This document shows, one piece after another, positions 31,503-40,878 of a stretch of 64,000 nt of DNA. The stretch lies in assembly GCA_023260135.1 (NCBI GenBank), contig JALQWG010000004.1, positions 1-64,000 on the forward strand, written 5' to 3'. Position numbers and translations under genes: made by a program. Origin of the DNA: Candidatus Altimarinota bacterium (GTDB lineage Bacteria; Patescibacteriota; Gracilibacteria; BD1-5; UBA2023). The number at the start of each line of letters is the position of its first letter. Position 1 is the stretch's first letter. Below the pieces are notes generated by a model that saw only the letters and a program-made list of their open reading frames with translations, was not told the DNA's origin and ran no database searches.

Positions 31503-31743
31503 CGAAAATAGAAATACTATAGTAGAAAATATACTGAAACCAGTAATTCCTCATGCCATGAGATCAGTCCATGAAAAAAATACTATAATTATGAGAATTC
31601 TTGAAGTAACCTCATGAGAGTTTTCTATACCAAAAGATACATGAACAGATAAAGGTGATACAGATGAGTACGATGCTTTTTTTAGGCAAGCATCAATACA
31701 GACATGAAGGACATTGCCATGAGTTTCTTATGGAAGTAACTAA
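31486..31743 (+). CDS. hypothetical protein overlapping miaA
   Basis: An 85-residue frame starting at an ATG inside the last codons of miaA, with four UGA glycines (VTSGEFSIP, PKDTGTDKGDTDEY, TGRTLPGVSYGSN). Composition is that of a soluble protein. No family is recognised. The overlap with miaA and the same-strand gene 24 nt downstream suggest an operon. Confidence 0.5.
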
Positions 31744-31767
31744 TATTTCATTAACTTATTGTAGAAT

Positions 31768-32211
31768 ATGAGTGAAGTTATAGACTTATCTCGAGTAAGA
31801 GAAGATATTGCACAGTCAGCAATATCTAAACTCGTAAGCACCTATGTTGAAAAAATAGAAAAAAAGTTATCTTTACCAACAAGAAAAGTCTCAGTACTTG
31901 ATGAGGCTATATTTCGATGGGTTCAGGAGAATCCCTATGCCTCATCAACTAAGATAGCTGAAAATATCTTACTTCTCATGAAGGATAGTTGATTGCAGTC
32001 GATCGACTCATCTACTTTGACATTATTTGTTGGATGCCTACAAAAAACTCCCTATTGAGAGTTAAGTGAATTAAAAAATCATATTACAAGATGACTTGAG
32101 ATTGATGGTGTAGCTGAGATTGATGTATATCATTCTATTCACTTAGTTGAACTTCTTAAGGAGTTTAATAATTCCTCCTCAGATACTGCAGCTCCCCATC
32201 TTCTCATATAG
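31768..32211 (+). CDS. hypothetical protein
   Basis: The 147 residues are mostly helical, with one run of hydrophobic residues (STLTLFVGCL) in the middle and UGA glycines at KDSGLQSID, TPYGELSEL and ITRGLEID. Nothing is recognised. Its last 47 bases overlap the end of the convergent tsaC gene. Confidence 0.6.
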
Positions 32212-32815
32212 AAAATATATCCGATGGCGGTTGACTACATACTCATCCATCGATTCACTCAACTCACGGAAAATAGACTCTTGCTTCGGCAAGAGTTTCT
32301 GATTCACTCATTCATGAGAGATTAGCACTCGTGAGATAGAGTGGGAAGTCCAAGGTTCCGTCATTGCGAGGTACGATGTGCGACCAGAGGGAGCCATACC
32401 CCCGAATGCGAGTCTCCGCGAAGCGGGACGACACATGAGAGGGGTGAGCAATCCAGTCATTATAAGGAATTCCTTTTTGTTGTCCTGGATCGCTTCATTC
32501 TTCGCGATGACGGAGACATACGCTCGCTACACGAATAGAGAGTATTTGGTATTTTTCAACATCCATCCACTCAGGGAGAGTAAAGTCCTCCCGCTTCTTC
32601 CCAAGGAAACTCCATGGATGAGGATAGTTTTTGAGGAACTCTATCTGCCTCTCTGATATATCGATATACTCTCTCATGTCATCATAATCCTCCACGAGAA
32701 TCGCAAGTTGCTTACCAAAATCCCGACCCTTGAGTCGGTATATCTCGTGGTAGTCTTGCTCTGTGAATTCTCAAGCAAGACCATAGCATGTGTCAGTTGG
32801 AAGGATAATAAGCAT
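32165..32815 (-). CDS. tsaC: threonylcarbamoyl-AMP synthase (TsaC/YrdC)
   Basis: The protein has 216 residues. ILPTDTCYGLAGEF, IYRLKGRDFGKQLAILV and YLTSANLSG are YrdC-domain signatures, and the tail IDGG...PPSDIFS matches the usual end. It makes the threonylcarbamoyl-AMP used for t6A37 in tRNAs reading ANN codons. Residues about 103-158 (HREEGSDPGQQKG...DWIA...PRNDG) are a repeat-encoded insertion in the middle of the fold. The same peptide is inserted in the MBL-fold gene at 41-42 kb. Whether the enzyme still works is open. Confidence 0.85.
32341..32516. repeat. inverted-repeat module inserted in frame in tsaC
   Basis: It reads CCGTCATTGCGAGG ... GCAATCCAGTCATT ... TCCTGGATCGCTTCATTC...GCGATGACGG. 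Both ends are inverted relative to each other. It matches the insert at 42.2 kb almost base for base in the right-hand 75 bases. Confidence 0.75.
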
Positions 32816-32837
32816 CGGCTATTGGTTATTGGATTCT

Positions 32838-32878
32838 CGTGGTTCCCGTCATTCTGAGTGAAGCGAAGAATCCAGGAT
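32838..32878. repeat. short copy of the AATGACGG repeat
   Basis: CCCGTCATTCTGAGTGAAG...GAATCCAG lies between tsaC and the GIY-YIG gene. It is the intergenic form of the module inserted in tsaC. Confidence 0.6.
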
Positions 32879-33166
32879 CTACAAGTCATAAGTTAAGTCC
32901 TTCCACTGGGGGTTATATTGTTCAATAAGTTCAATTTTTCTTTTTCTAGTTATACACTTCAGTGTTTTTTCTCGAACGAGAGCTTCTGTGAACTTCTCAA
33001 ATACTTCATAATAGACAAGAGTATGGACATGATACATTTTGGTAAATCACTCAATATATCAATTTTTGTGTTGTTCTATCCTCTGAGAGAGATTGCTCGT
33101 GACTCATACATAGAGTGTACCATTTCTCTGACTTGCAAGTATGTAGACATATCAGACTTTATTCAT
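32879..33166 (-). CDS. GIY-YIG domain protein (UPF0213-type)
   Basis: The protein has 95 residues. It opens MNKVGYVYILAS and has NGTLYVGVTSNLSQRIEQHK, the GIY-YIG nuclease motif with its Arg and Glu/His, followed by HTLVYYEVFEKFTEAL and IELIEQYNPQW. UGA encodes glycines in GYVYIL and YVGVTS. Small single-domain members are common in CPR genomes; their cellular role is not settled. Confidence 0.88.
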
Positions 33167-33177
33167 ATCTATCCTGG

Positions 33178-33215
33178 ATGCTTCGTGCCTCAGCATGACG
33201 GGGACAATAAATACA
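33178..33215. repeat. short copy of the AATGACGG repeat
   Basis: CTTCGTGCCTCAGCATGACGGGG lies between the GIY-YIG and oxidoreductase genes. Confidence 0.5.
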
Positions 33216-33223
33216 CAATTTAC

Positions 33224-33832
33224 TTACATTGCCCATCTACGAAAACTCGGACAATCCTGCTCGACGTCGATATGAGAGAATCCCTTGTGTTGTATCGCTG
33301 CCTTGATGATCTCCTTGAGTTCCTGGAAGTTCTTGGAGTGAGCTGTCTTACTGAAGCTACATCCTGCATGTTCAGCAAGTGCAACTGGATCAAGTGGCTT
33401 GATGAGATTCCCTTCTGGAGCCGTCTTGGTCACCGCGCCTATCGGAGTTGTCGGAGAGGATTGCCCCGTCGTGAGAGCGTAGTTCTCGTTGTTGAATACG
33501 ATATATGTGATATCGAGATCACGACGACATGCATGGATAAAATGCCCCATACCGATACCATATCCATCACCATCACCACCAACTGCAACAACAGTGAGAG
33601 ATGGATCTACCATCTTGACCCCAGTAGCGAATGGAAGTGTACGACCATGAAGCGTCTCAGCTGCATATCCATCGATATACTGTGAGGCTTTCCCCGAGCA
33701 TCCGACACCCGAAACTACCACTCGCTTATGCGAAGGGATTCAGAGTTCTTTGAAGGCATTTTTGATCGCCATGATGATGAGGAAGTCTCCGCAACCGGGA
33801 CACCATTGGATGTTAGTGAGTCAAGAGCGCAT
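33224..33832 (-). CDS. 2-oxoacid:ferredoxin oxidoreductase, beta subunit
   Basis: The protein has 202 residues. WCPGCGDFLIIMAI opens the thiamine-diphosphate domain, SGVGCSGKASQY and AVGGDGDGYGIGMGH (GDGD, TPP/Mg binding) are diagnostic, followed by NNENYALTTGQSSPTT. It is shorter than typical beta subunits of about 280 residues and lacks the usual C-terminal stretch. It works with the fused alpha/gamma subunit encoded upstream to oxidise a 2-oxoacid and reduce ferredoxin. Substrate (pyruvate or 2-oxoglutarate) is undecided. Confidence 0.88.
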
Positions 33833-33842
33833 AGTGGTTTAG

Positions 33843-34202
33843 TTATTTCTTTACGGATAAAAATCATTCAAAGTGTATCTCTGGATTTTCTATATCATAG
33901 ATATCGAGAATCTGATATTTTCATCGAGTCCAGATATCACCGTTTTCATAAAAGTGAGTTGCTTCGAGTATTCTAATAGCTGCATGAGGACGACTGAGTA
34001 CAGCATTTCATTCGGTCTGGATAAGAGGAATTGGCTCATCTTGGAGGAGATAAAAGTTCCTCTGTCACTTTTTTAGGAAGTTATACACTTCTCAGATTTT
34101 GAGATTTTTTGGGATGCATTCTGATTCTTTTCTCTCTCATCTCTCAAAAAATGAAATATGTCGGAGAGCAAGATCAGGATTGAATTCTACTTGGATTCAC
34201 AT
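33843..34202 (-). CDS. hypothetical protein between the oxidoreductase subunits
   Basis: The protein has 119 residues and eight UGA glycines and is invisible in the standard code. FFERGERKESECIPKNLKIGEVYNFLKKGQRNFYLLQDEPIPLIQTEG has no family I recognise. It is soluble, with a single Cys. It starts 5 nt after the alpha/gamma gene and ends 10 nt before the beta gene, so all three should form one operon. A role in assembly or regulation is a guess from position. Confidence 0.65.
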
Positions 34203-34207
34203 AGAGC

Positions 34208-35890
34208 TTATTTTAATGAATCAAAGTCTTCATAGAAGAACGGCATGAGGTCATACTTGCGGATATGAGCTATCTCAAGAGTTGAGACGAACTTGAGTCC
34301 GAATTCCTTGGTCACATAGTCTTCGAGTTGTCCTGCATAGTTGGATTCTACAAAAACTACTTTTTCAAGTCCGACAATCACATCTCGCATACGAGCATCG
34401 AGAGGCTTCAGACATGTTATTACTATCACTCCCCATTCAGGATTATCTCGCGTCCATGCCTCTGCAGTATATGCTGTGAGAGAGAATGTGAGGATCATCT
34501 TCTTCGCAGTAGGATTCACAACTCGATATCACATGATGCCTTCTTTTTCGTAGAAGTTCTGGAGCTTGCGGGCGCGCTTCTCGGTCATAGCAACCTTCAT
34601 ATCTATCTCCTCAGTTGTCGCACCATACTCGTCATGTTCATATGATGTAGCGATGAAGTCACCGAGTTCTGTACCAACACGGACATATGGAGAGACACCA
34701 TCATCTGTGAGTTCATATCGCTTGTAGTCTGCGGATGGATTATCTATGAGTTTTCCACGATTGGCTGGAGTTGGTGTGAGTTCTCCGACAGAGACCTTGC
34801 CTTCTGAGTACTGCTTATCTGTGAGGATGATGACTGTTGTCTGGTATTTTTGTGCGATATTGAGTGCCTGACCTGCCATAGCGTACCCCTCTTCCATCGT
34901 AGATGGAATGAGTACCACATGATCTCCTCCACCGAATGTCGGAACAAGAGCATATGTGATCTCTGATTGCTCGTGATATGTCGGAGTTCCTGTCGATGGA
35001 CCTGCGCGCTGAGAGAGTATCGCAACTATCGGGAACTCTGCCTGCGCAGCGAATGAGAGTGCCTCAGTCATCAGTGCGAATCCTCCACCACTCGTCGCAA
35101 CCATCGCACGAGCACCAGTGAACGATGCACCAAGTGCTGAGTTCATCACCGCAATCTCATCTTCTGCTTGGAGGTAGGTAACTTTTTTGGAATTCACGAT
35201 CTCTGTGAGTACCGTCGATGCTGGAGTCATCGGATATGCACTGAAATACTCGAGCTCAGATGCAATCGCACCGTATGCGAGGGCTTTGTTTCCATAGATG
35301 ACAGTTTTTGGAGTTTTACCTGTCTGGATATATTCTCGCATGTGATTATTCGTATTGGCTGTTTTTCACTGCTCACTATATTCACGGAGGATACCGAGAT
35401 TTTTCTCGACAACTTCGTCTCATTTTTTTGCAAATGACTTACGAATGCTTGGTTCAAATACGGATACATCCAGTCCGAGATATCCTGCGAGTATACCGAG
35501 AAGGTATGTATTCTCATACTTGTCCTCGATGAGTGGAGATATGACGACATAGTCGGTACGAAGTGTTGGATGAGCGACCTCGACTTTTTCTATCCACTTC
35601 TGATTCGCGATGAGGAGTCCTCATTTTCTGAGCGATGTCAGATTTGGGGTGATATTTTTTTCATTCAGAGAAATCAAAATATCAACAGCCTTTGTGAGGT
35701 ATGGTTGTTCGCTCGTGATATGGACATCATAATAATTGAGTCCTCACTTGATGATAGACTGATACTCAGAGTCGGTGATGATCTGTTGACCGAGCGATGC
35801 AAATGCATTCGCGATGATATCCATGATCGAGTGCATACCGAGTCCTGCTGGACCCGCGATACGGATGGCGAAGTGTGTGTTGGAAGACAT
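34208..35890 (-). CDS. 2-oxoacid:acceptor oxidoreductase, fused gamma-alpha subunit (KorA-like)
   Basis: The protein has 560 residues. The gamma domain comes first (IRIAGPAGLGMHSIMDI, then IIKGGLNYYDVHI with UGA for the first conserved Gly), then the alpha domain from about 195 (GNKALAYGAIASELEYFSAYPMTPAS, SGGGFALMTEALSFAAQAEFPIVAI). A UGA glycine (GIMGYRVVNP) joins the C-terminal domain. Domain order matches the two-subunit ferredoxin oxidoreductases of anaerobes. No delta (ferredoxin-like) subunit is present. Confidence 0.92.
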
Positions 35891-35962
35891 GAAAATATAT
35901 GAAAATATATGAAAATTATGCGGAGAGTATAGTAAAAAAGACAAAAAAAGCAAAACCGTTCT

Positions 35963-36115
35963 CTACATAAATATCAATGCAAAAACGATATTCAAAATAG
36001 TAAACCAGAATAGATACCCTCGTGGTGTATTGTCCTTGAGATAATTGGCTCCTATATGCGAGAGTATGAGTGTTACAATCGTTGTCCAGATGAGGTGAGA
36101 GATGGAGAGATTCAT
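35963..36115 (-). CDS. small membrane protein
   Basis: The 50 residues have two transmembrane helices around a short polar turn (NYLKDNTPRG). There is no UGA glycine and no recognised family. It lies 15 nt downstream of the MFS gene on the same strand, so it is probably cotranscribed. Confidence 0.5.
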   Translation of the reverse strand: MNLSISHLIWTTIVTLILSHIGANYLKDNTPRGYLFWFTILNIVFALIFM

Positions 36116-36130
36116 AATTCGAGGAAGTTT

Positions 36131-37309
36131 TTATATATCGAGATTCGTACTACGAGCGAGGAAGAGGTACGATATGCCAAAAAATACAGCAAAAAGAATT
36201 CCTGAAAATAAAAGTGCCGTATGGATAGTATATGCATCACTCACATATCCAACTATCGGTCCGACGAATACAAATACGAGGCGAAACATCATTGCTTGTA
36301 TGGAGAGGACTGTCGCACGGATGCTCGATGGTATAAGGATATTGACATAGTCAGAGAGTACTACAGATCCAAACCCTCTCGCGAGATAAAAGAGGAAAAG
36401 AAAGACAATTCCATAGATAACATGAACAAATGAGAGAAAAGTATAGCCAAGCACGGGAAGTGCCATCATGAAATACAGTGAGTTCTTGCGACCGAGGAAT
36501 TCCTCTATCCTATGAGCAAAAAATGAGGCGGGAACGAGAAATATCACCAATACCGACCACACAACTCAGAAGTACTGGAGTGGGAGCTCAACCGCAGTAA
36601 AGTAATACTGTGAAAGCCAGGTCATGACAAGCGTCGATGCACCAAATATTCACGAAAATAATATCAACCATTTTACTTCTTTGTGTTCATGGAGCGAATA
36701 TTTTACGATTTTTGTGATTCACTTCCAGACTCATTCCTTATTATCATGCTTGTGTTGTGATGGTTCTCGGAGAAAAAAAACGAGAGGAATAGTACAGAGA
36801 TAGAGGTAAAATTGTACCTCAAGTGGAAGTCGTAAGCTGATAACCGCGAGGAATCCACCGAGGAAACTCGCTGTTGCCTCAGAGATACTAGAAATAGATT
36901 GGAGATATCATTGATATTTTTTATTCTGACCCTGTTTTCACTCATCAAGGAGTGTATCATAGAGCATAGCAGAGTCAGTTCCAGAGATAAAACTGGAGCC
37001 AAGACCGAGAACGAGTTCTGCAATAAGGAATCACCAAAATCCGTCTGCAAGTACATACCAACCAAGTCAAACTGTAGAGATAAGAGTACCTATAAGTATG
37101 GATTTTTTACGGCCAAGTACATCAGAGAAGTATCCTGTCGGAATCTCAAAAAGTACAACTCAGATAGCAAAACATGCCTGGATGATAAATATCTCCTGAT
37201 GTGAAAGTCCATGTTCACGGAAAAATATCGTCACAACAGGCATAATGAGGAGGAACCATCTCACTGCACGCAGTATGAGGAGAATGATGACGTTGCGAGA
37301 GAATAGCAT
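36131..37309 (-). CDS. MFS transporter
   Basis: The protein has 392 residues and twelve predicted transmembrane helices, recovered by joining about nine UGA glycines. The MFS motif A between helices 2 and 3 is GYFSDVLGRKKSILIG. Helix 5 motif ATASFLGGFLAV and the second-half loop HRIEEFLGRKNSLY support it. It probably exports a drug or metabolite. The ATG follows TATACT by exactly 6 nt. Confidence 0.88.
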
Positions 37310-37315
37310 GAGAAA

Positions 37316-37321
37316 AGTATA
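37316..37321 (-). promoter_or_regulatory. -10 box of the MFS gene, leaderless spacing
   Basis: TATACT on the minus strand ends 6 nt before the start codon. Confidence 0.5.
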
Positions 37322-37495
37322 GAGAAAAAGAAAGGAAAAGCAAAAATAGCAGATTCCTTATTTGGAAATTTGACAAGAAATACAAGAAGAAGTAAAATAC
37401 ACTTGTCCAGTCAAACTGACTGGCGAGGTTGTCACACCTTTTGTGATATTTCCCCGCCAGCGAAAGCGCTGGATAGGGAATTCTTGGAGAAAACC

Positions 37496-37804
37496 ATGTT
37501 GAACAATCCTGATATCGCGATGACATTTTCGTTCATCATGGCTGGGGTTCTGTTGATCATCATGTCAACAATAAACTCCACTGATGATCCGCAACGAAAG
37601 TTTGGCGTGATATTTTTCACGCTTATGGGGTGTTTACTTTTCGGCAACGGATTAAACATGCTGGGTATAGCGTTCATCTACACCACTATGTGGTGTATTG
37701 GCTATATTCTGCTGGTACTCCTCGGGCGGTGGCTGATGCGGGAAATGCTCAAAGAGCATCTTATCACAAATGCCTACGGTTACGTAAAGGGGTTACAGGG
37801 GTAA
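37496..37804 (+). CDS. small membrane protein with foreign codon use
   Basis: The 102 residues have three to four transmembrane helices. A GGAGA Shine-Dalgarno stands 5 nt before the ATG, rare among its neighbours. Codons such as CGG, GGG and GCG are frequent and there is no UGA glycine, unlike adjacent genes. It is followed by a GC-rich terminator. The style is that of a standard-code CPR lineage, suggesting recent transfer. Family unknown. Confidence 0.6.
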   Translation: MLNNPDIAMTFSFIMAGVLLIIMSTINSTDDPQRKFGVIFFTLMGCLLFGNGLNMLGIAFIYTTMWCIGYILLVLLGRWLMREMLKEHLITNAYGYVKGLQG

Positions 37805-37825
37805 CTCCGTCAGATTCCCTTCTTT

Positions 37826-37866
37826 GTCCACTTCCTGCTTCGGCGGGTGGTGGACTCCTTTTTTAT
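37826..37866 (+). terminator. GC-rich terminator of the foreign small gene
   Basis: GTCCAC..CCTGC / GGCGGG..GTGGAC hairpin followed by CCTTTTTT. Confidence 0.7.
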
Positions 37867-37897
37867 AAATAACTTTTGGAATAATATCAGATATCCA

Positions 37898-38012
37898 GAA
37901 ACACTAGATTGCTTCGTACCTCGCAATGACAGGGACAAAGTAGCACTGGATTCCCGACTATGGTACTCAGGAATGACAGAGACACTGGATTGCTTCGTAC
38001 CTCGCGATGACG
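37898..38012. repeat. two tandem copies of the CACTGGATT...AATGACG repeat
   Basis: CACTAGATTGCTTCGTACC and CACTGGATTGCTTCGTACC are each followed by CGCAATGAC or CGCGATGAC. They lie between the small foreign gene and the murC stop. Confidence 0.65.
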
Positions 38013-38023
38013 AAACACAAGAA

Positions 38024-39487
38024 CTATAATATCTCATACCTCAGCCCATCCACATCACCCGCACCGAGGAAGAGGATTATCGAAGAATTCGGATGACTCG
38101 AATCATATTCTCGGACGAGTTTTGCAGTATTCTCGAGTCAGTTTCCATCGATTACATTCGGCTGATTTTTTATAATCTCTGAAATGAATCTATCAGTTGT
38201 CATCCATTCGACATCTTCTTTTTTATCTCGGGAAAAGTAAATATTCGGGATGATGAGTGTATCAAGGTCAGCAAATGATGTTGCGAATTCTTGCAATAAC
38301 TCGCGAGTACGCGAATACTGATGCGGTTGGAATACGACGAAGAGTTTTTTGTCTGTATACTTCTCACGGATAGCGCGAAGCGTCGGACGTATCTCGTTCG
38401 GATGGTGACCATAGTCTGACATCACGATATTGCCATGAGTTGTCGTACCGACGATCTCAGAGCGACGCCATGAACCCTTGTAGGATATGAGTTTTGGTAC
38501 GATGATATCATCCTGCATCCCGAGAAGTCTACCAACTGTATACGCGAGATAGGCATCATGCTCGAGATGAGTTCCTGGTACCTGGAGATGCAGTTCTGGA
38601 AGTGGCATACTTTTCTCTACATTGTAACACTTCTTCGCATTGCAACACATCTCCTCGACACGTGGAAAGTATACTATCTTTCCATTACCGACGATAATCT
38701 TTTTCTCTTCTGGAATATTGAGCTTCTGTGAGTTCTCATCATCTGCAGATATGATGACGAATCCGGATGTCTGATCGACGATCGACTGGAATGCAGAGAT
38801 ATAGTCCTCGAGGGACTTGTAGTAGTCGAGATGATCGAGGTCGATATTGGTAATCACCGTGATATATGGACGATACTGGAGGAACGACCTCTTGTACTCA
38901 CATGCCTCGATGATGAAGTTCTCGGCCTGTATCTCAGTATAGAAGTTAGTATTCCCGAGCTGAGGCACCTGTGTCCCGACGATAGCGGTACATCCAGGTG
39001 CAGTCGGCATATAGGAAAATGCTCCATCTGCAGGAATCTCTATAGTCGGATTGTCTGTGTACTCATTCGCGAGCATGAGTGTCGTCATGGCAGTTGTCGT
39101 CGACTTCCCATGAGAACCGGTGATTGCAATACCCTGCTTCGCGTTAAATACCTCACCGAGTGCAACTGGATATGAGAGGTGTTTTATTTTCAGATCTCGT
39201 GCCTTCGCGAGCTCAGTATTCGCATATATCTGCTCCTCAGGCGTGAGGTCAGGCTTGGTGATGATTGCCTCAGAGTAGATGACAAGTTCAGTATCATCAC
39301 GGAGATTCTCTGCCGCATGTCCGATATGGATGTCAAATCCCTCGTTTCGAAGAGTATCCAGAAAAGGCGAATCTGCTCCATCAGATCCAGAAACTGTATA
39401 ACCAAGATACTTGTAGTAGCGAGCCAGAGCCGAGACTCCGATGCCTCCGATACCGATGACATGTAGGTGTTTTTGTGTTTTTTGCAT
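38024..39487 (-). CDS. murC: UDP-N-acetylmuramate--L-alanine ligase
   Basis: The protein has 487 residues. HVIGIGGIGVSALARYY (UDP-binding), AITGSHGKSTTTAM (ATP P-loop), EACEYKRSFL, NIDLDHLDYY and SDYGHHPNEI with QPHQYSRT define Mur ligases of the MurC type. It adds L-Ala to UDP-MurNAc, the first step of the peptidoglycan stem. Only one glycine is UGA, 38 residues from the end. A CCNAKKCYNVEK stretch looks repeat-derived. It has a perfect leaderless promoter and stands alone, with no other mur gene nearby. Confidence 0.95.
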
Positions 39488-39493
39488 GCGGGA

Positions 39494-39521
39494 ATTATAG
39501 TGAGAATTTATTTATTTGCAA
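39494..39521 (-). promoter_or_regulatory. leaderless promoter of murC
   Basis: TTGCAA, a 16-nt spacer and TATAAT end 6 nt before the ATG, so the mRNA should start at or within a base or two of the start codon. Confidence 0.7.
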
Positions 39522-39654
39522 AATTTGACATTTTAATAAATAAAATTATTATAAAAATATCCAGTTAATGATTGACTGGGAAATTCTTTGGGCTACACCC
39601 TAATTGCAATTTTCCCTGTTCAGCGTGTAGGCTGGATGGAAGAAGGGGAACAAT

Positions 39655-39822
39655 ATGCTCATCCGTGTTTTAATGATAGTATTCCTACTAATGACTATCG
39701 GGAGCACTGTTTGTGCCCTACTTGGTAAATGTCATTGGGGGACTGTCTTTCTTTTTGGTTTCATAACGCTGGCACTTTCAATACCAGCATTGCTGGAATC
39801 AACAACTGAAAATAAACCATAA
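39655..39822 (+). CDS. small membrane protein with foreign signals
   Basis: The 55 residues contain two hydrophobic segments and one Cys pair (STVCALLGKCHW). There is a clear Shine-Dalgarno (GAAGAAGGGGAA) 3 to 8 nt before the ATG, no UGA glycine, and a strong terminator. It resembles the small gene at 37.5 kb in style and lies on the other side of murC. Confidence 0.5.
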   Translation: MLIRVLMIVFLLMTIGSTVCALLGKCHWGTVFLFGFITLALSIPALLESTTENKP

Positions 39823-39845
39823 CATGAATCCTCTTTTTCTTTATA

Positions 39846-39900
39846 GCCCACCCTCTGTCTCGCTTGAAAGCACGACCAAGGTGGGTTTTTCTTTTTGCTT
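39846..39900 (+). terminator. terminator of the 55-residue gene
   Basis: CCCACC / GGTGGG with a long loop and TTTTTCTTTTT after. Confidence 0.6.
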
Positions 39901-40126
39901 TGATTTTGAAAACAACTTTTCTATAATTTCTCCGCCCCTGTCCATTGGTCACGGGCAGGAGGTTTTTATCCTTTAACCAATTCATTGTATGGGGAACCTC
40001 CTCATGTATCTCTGTATCCTCTTCGGATACAAGATAGTCACTCAGAGAGTGACAGGTCGAGACAGACGGAAACTCCTTCGTCAGTATCGATAACAGAAAA
40101 ACACCCGCTCGTAACGGGTGTTTTTC
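39901..40126 (+). ncRNA. candidate structured RNA with its own promoter and terminator
   Basis: A promoter (TTGATT, 16 nt, TATAAT at about 39900-39927) is followed by successive hairpins AGGAGGTT/AACCTCCT, GTATCC/GGATAC, GTCACT/AGTGAC and a terminator ACACCCG/CGGGTGT with T-run at 40096-40126. A 34-residue frame (39989-40093, MGNLLMYLCILFGYK...) overlaps it; both readings are possible. I could not match it to 6S, SRP, RNase P or tmRNA. Confidence 0.45.
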
Positions 40127-40158
40127 TTAGGAGGTTTATTTCCAATTCATTGTTTCTT
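39957..40158. repeat. pair of imperfect direct repeats
   Basis: AGGAGGTTTTTATCC...CCAATTCATTGTA (from 39957) recurs as AGGAGGTTTATTTCCAATTC (from 40129) and ATTGTTTC, flanking most of the structured-RNA unit. Confidence 0.5.
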
Positions 40159-40207
40159 CTTTCGAAGACATAGTTATTATATCAGATTTTTCTTGAAGTC
40201 AAAATTT

Positions 40208-40873
40208 TTATCACTTCTTCGCATGATAGAGATATACATACACCATCATAAAAAATCCTCCATAGAGTAATACGAATTCTACGAGTCACATCGCCCCTAC
40301 CTCGAACATCTGGCTCACTCGAGCTCGATCTGGATCGGATATATGCCAAGTTCCACCATTGGAGATGAGAACTACCCATGTCTCATGGATGACAGAGAGT
40401 GGATTGTTCCAGATATCCCAAGAGTTGAATCTGAGGAATCGCCCGATATAGACTCCTATCATAGAGAGCACGATTACTCCTGTCATGAAGAGCCATGAGA
40501 GACGACGATGATAGTGGATATTCCACTCGCGGTGGACGAGTTCCATCGACGCATATCCTGAGACCATGCCCGCGAACGCCATCGCCGTGATATAGACGAT
40601 ATCATAGTAGACCATCTCTGGATAGCGTGGGAGATGGACGAAGTCTGTGAGCAGATAGAAGCTATTCGGAATAAAAAAGAACCAGAAAAAAAGAAGTAAC
40701 CACCGAATCCATCCACGATACGTCACATATCCGAGTGCAAATACATACGGGAGAAATGCAAGAATCAGATTCCACACGAGACCACCGAGATCAGTGGTTC
40801 CTGCATAGAACATTCGTACAACCGCGAGGAGGGCCGCGAAGAGACAGAATATGAGATAGGAAGCAATATGCAT
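40208..40873 (-). CDS. DUF1361 membrane protein
   Basis: The protein has 221 residues and about six transmembrane helices. IPNSFYLLTDFVHL, HYHRRLSWLFMTGVIVLSMIG and IGRFLRFNSWDIWNNP are DUF1361 signatures. A UGA glycine (GAMGLVEFV) extends it into a last helix ending HAKKG. Function of the family is unknown. It starts 5 nt after the MBL-fold gene on the same strand. Confidence 0.85.
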
Positions 40874-40878
40874 GATAT

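Noticed and set aside
32918-33685. 255-residue open frame on the plus strand
   Set aside because: It runs antisense across both the GIY-YIG gene and the oxidoreductase beta subunit, and its composition is that of a shadow frame.
37890-38020. CRISPR-like tandem repeat
   Set aside because: Only two imperfect copies, unequal spacing and no cas genes. They belong to the dispersed AATGACGG family.
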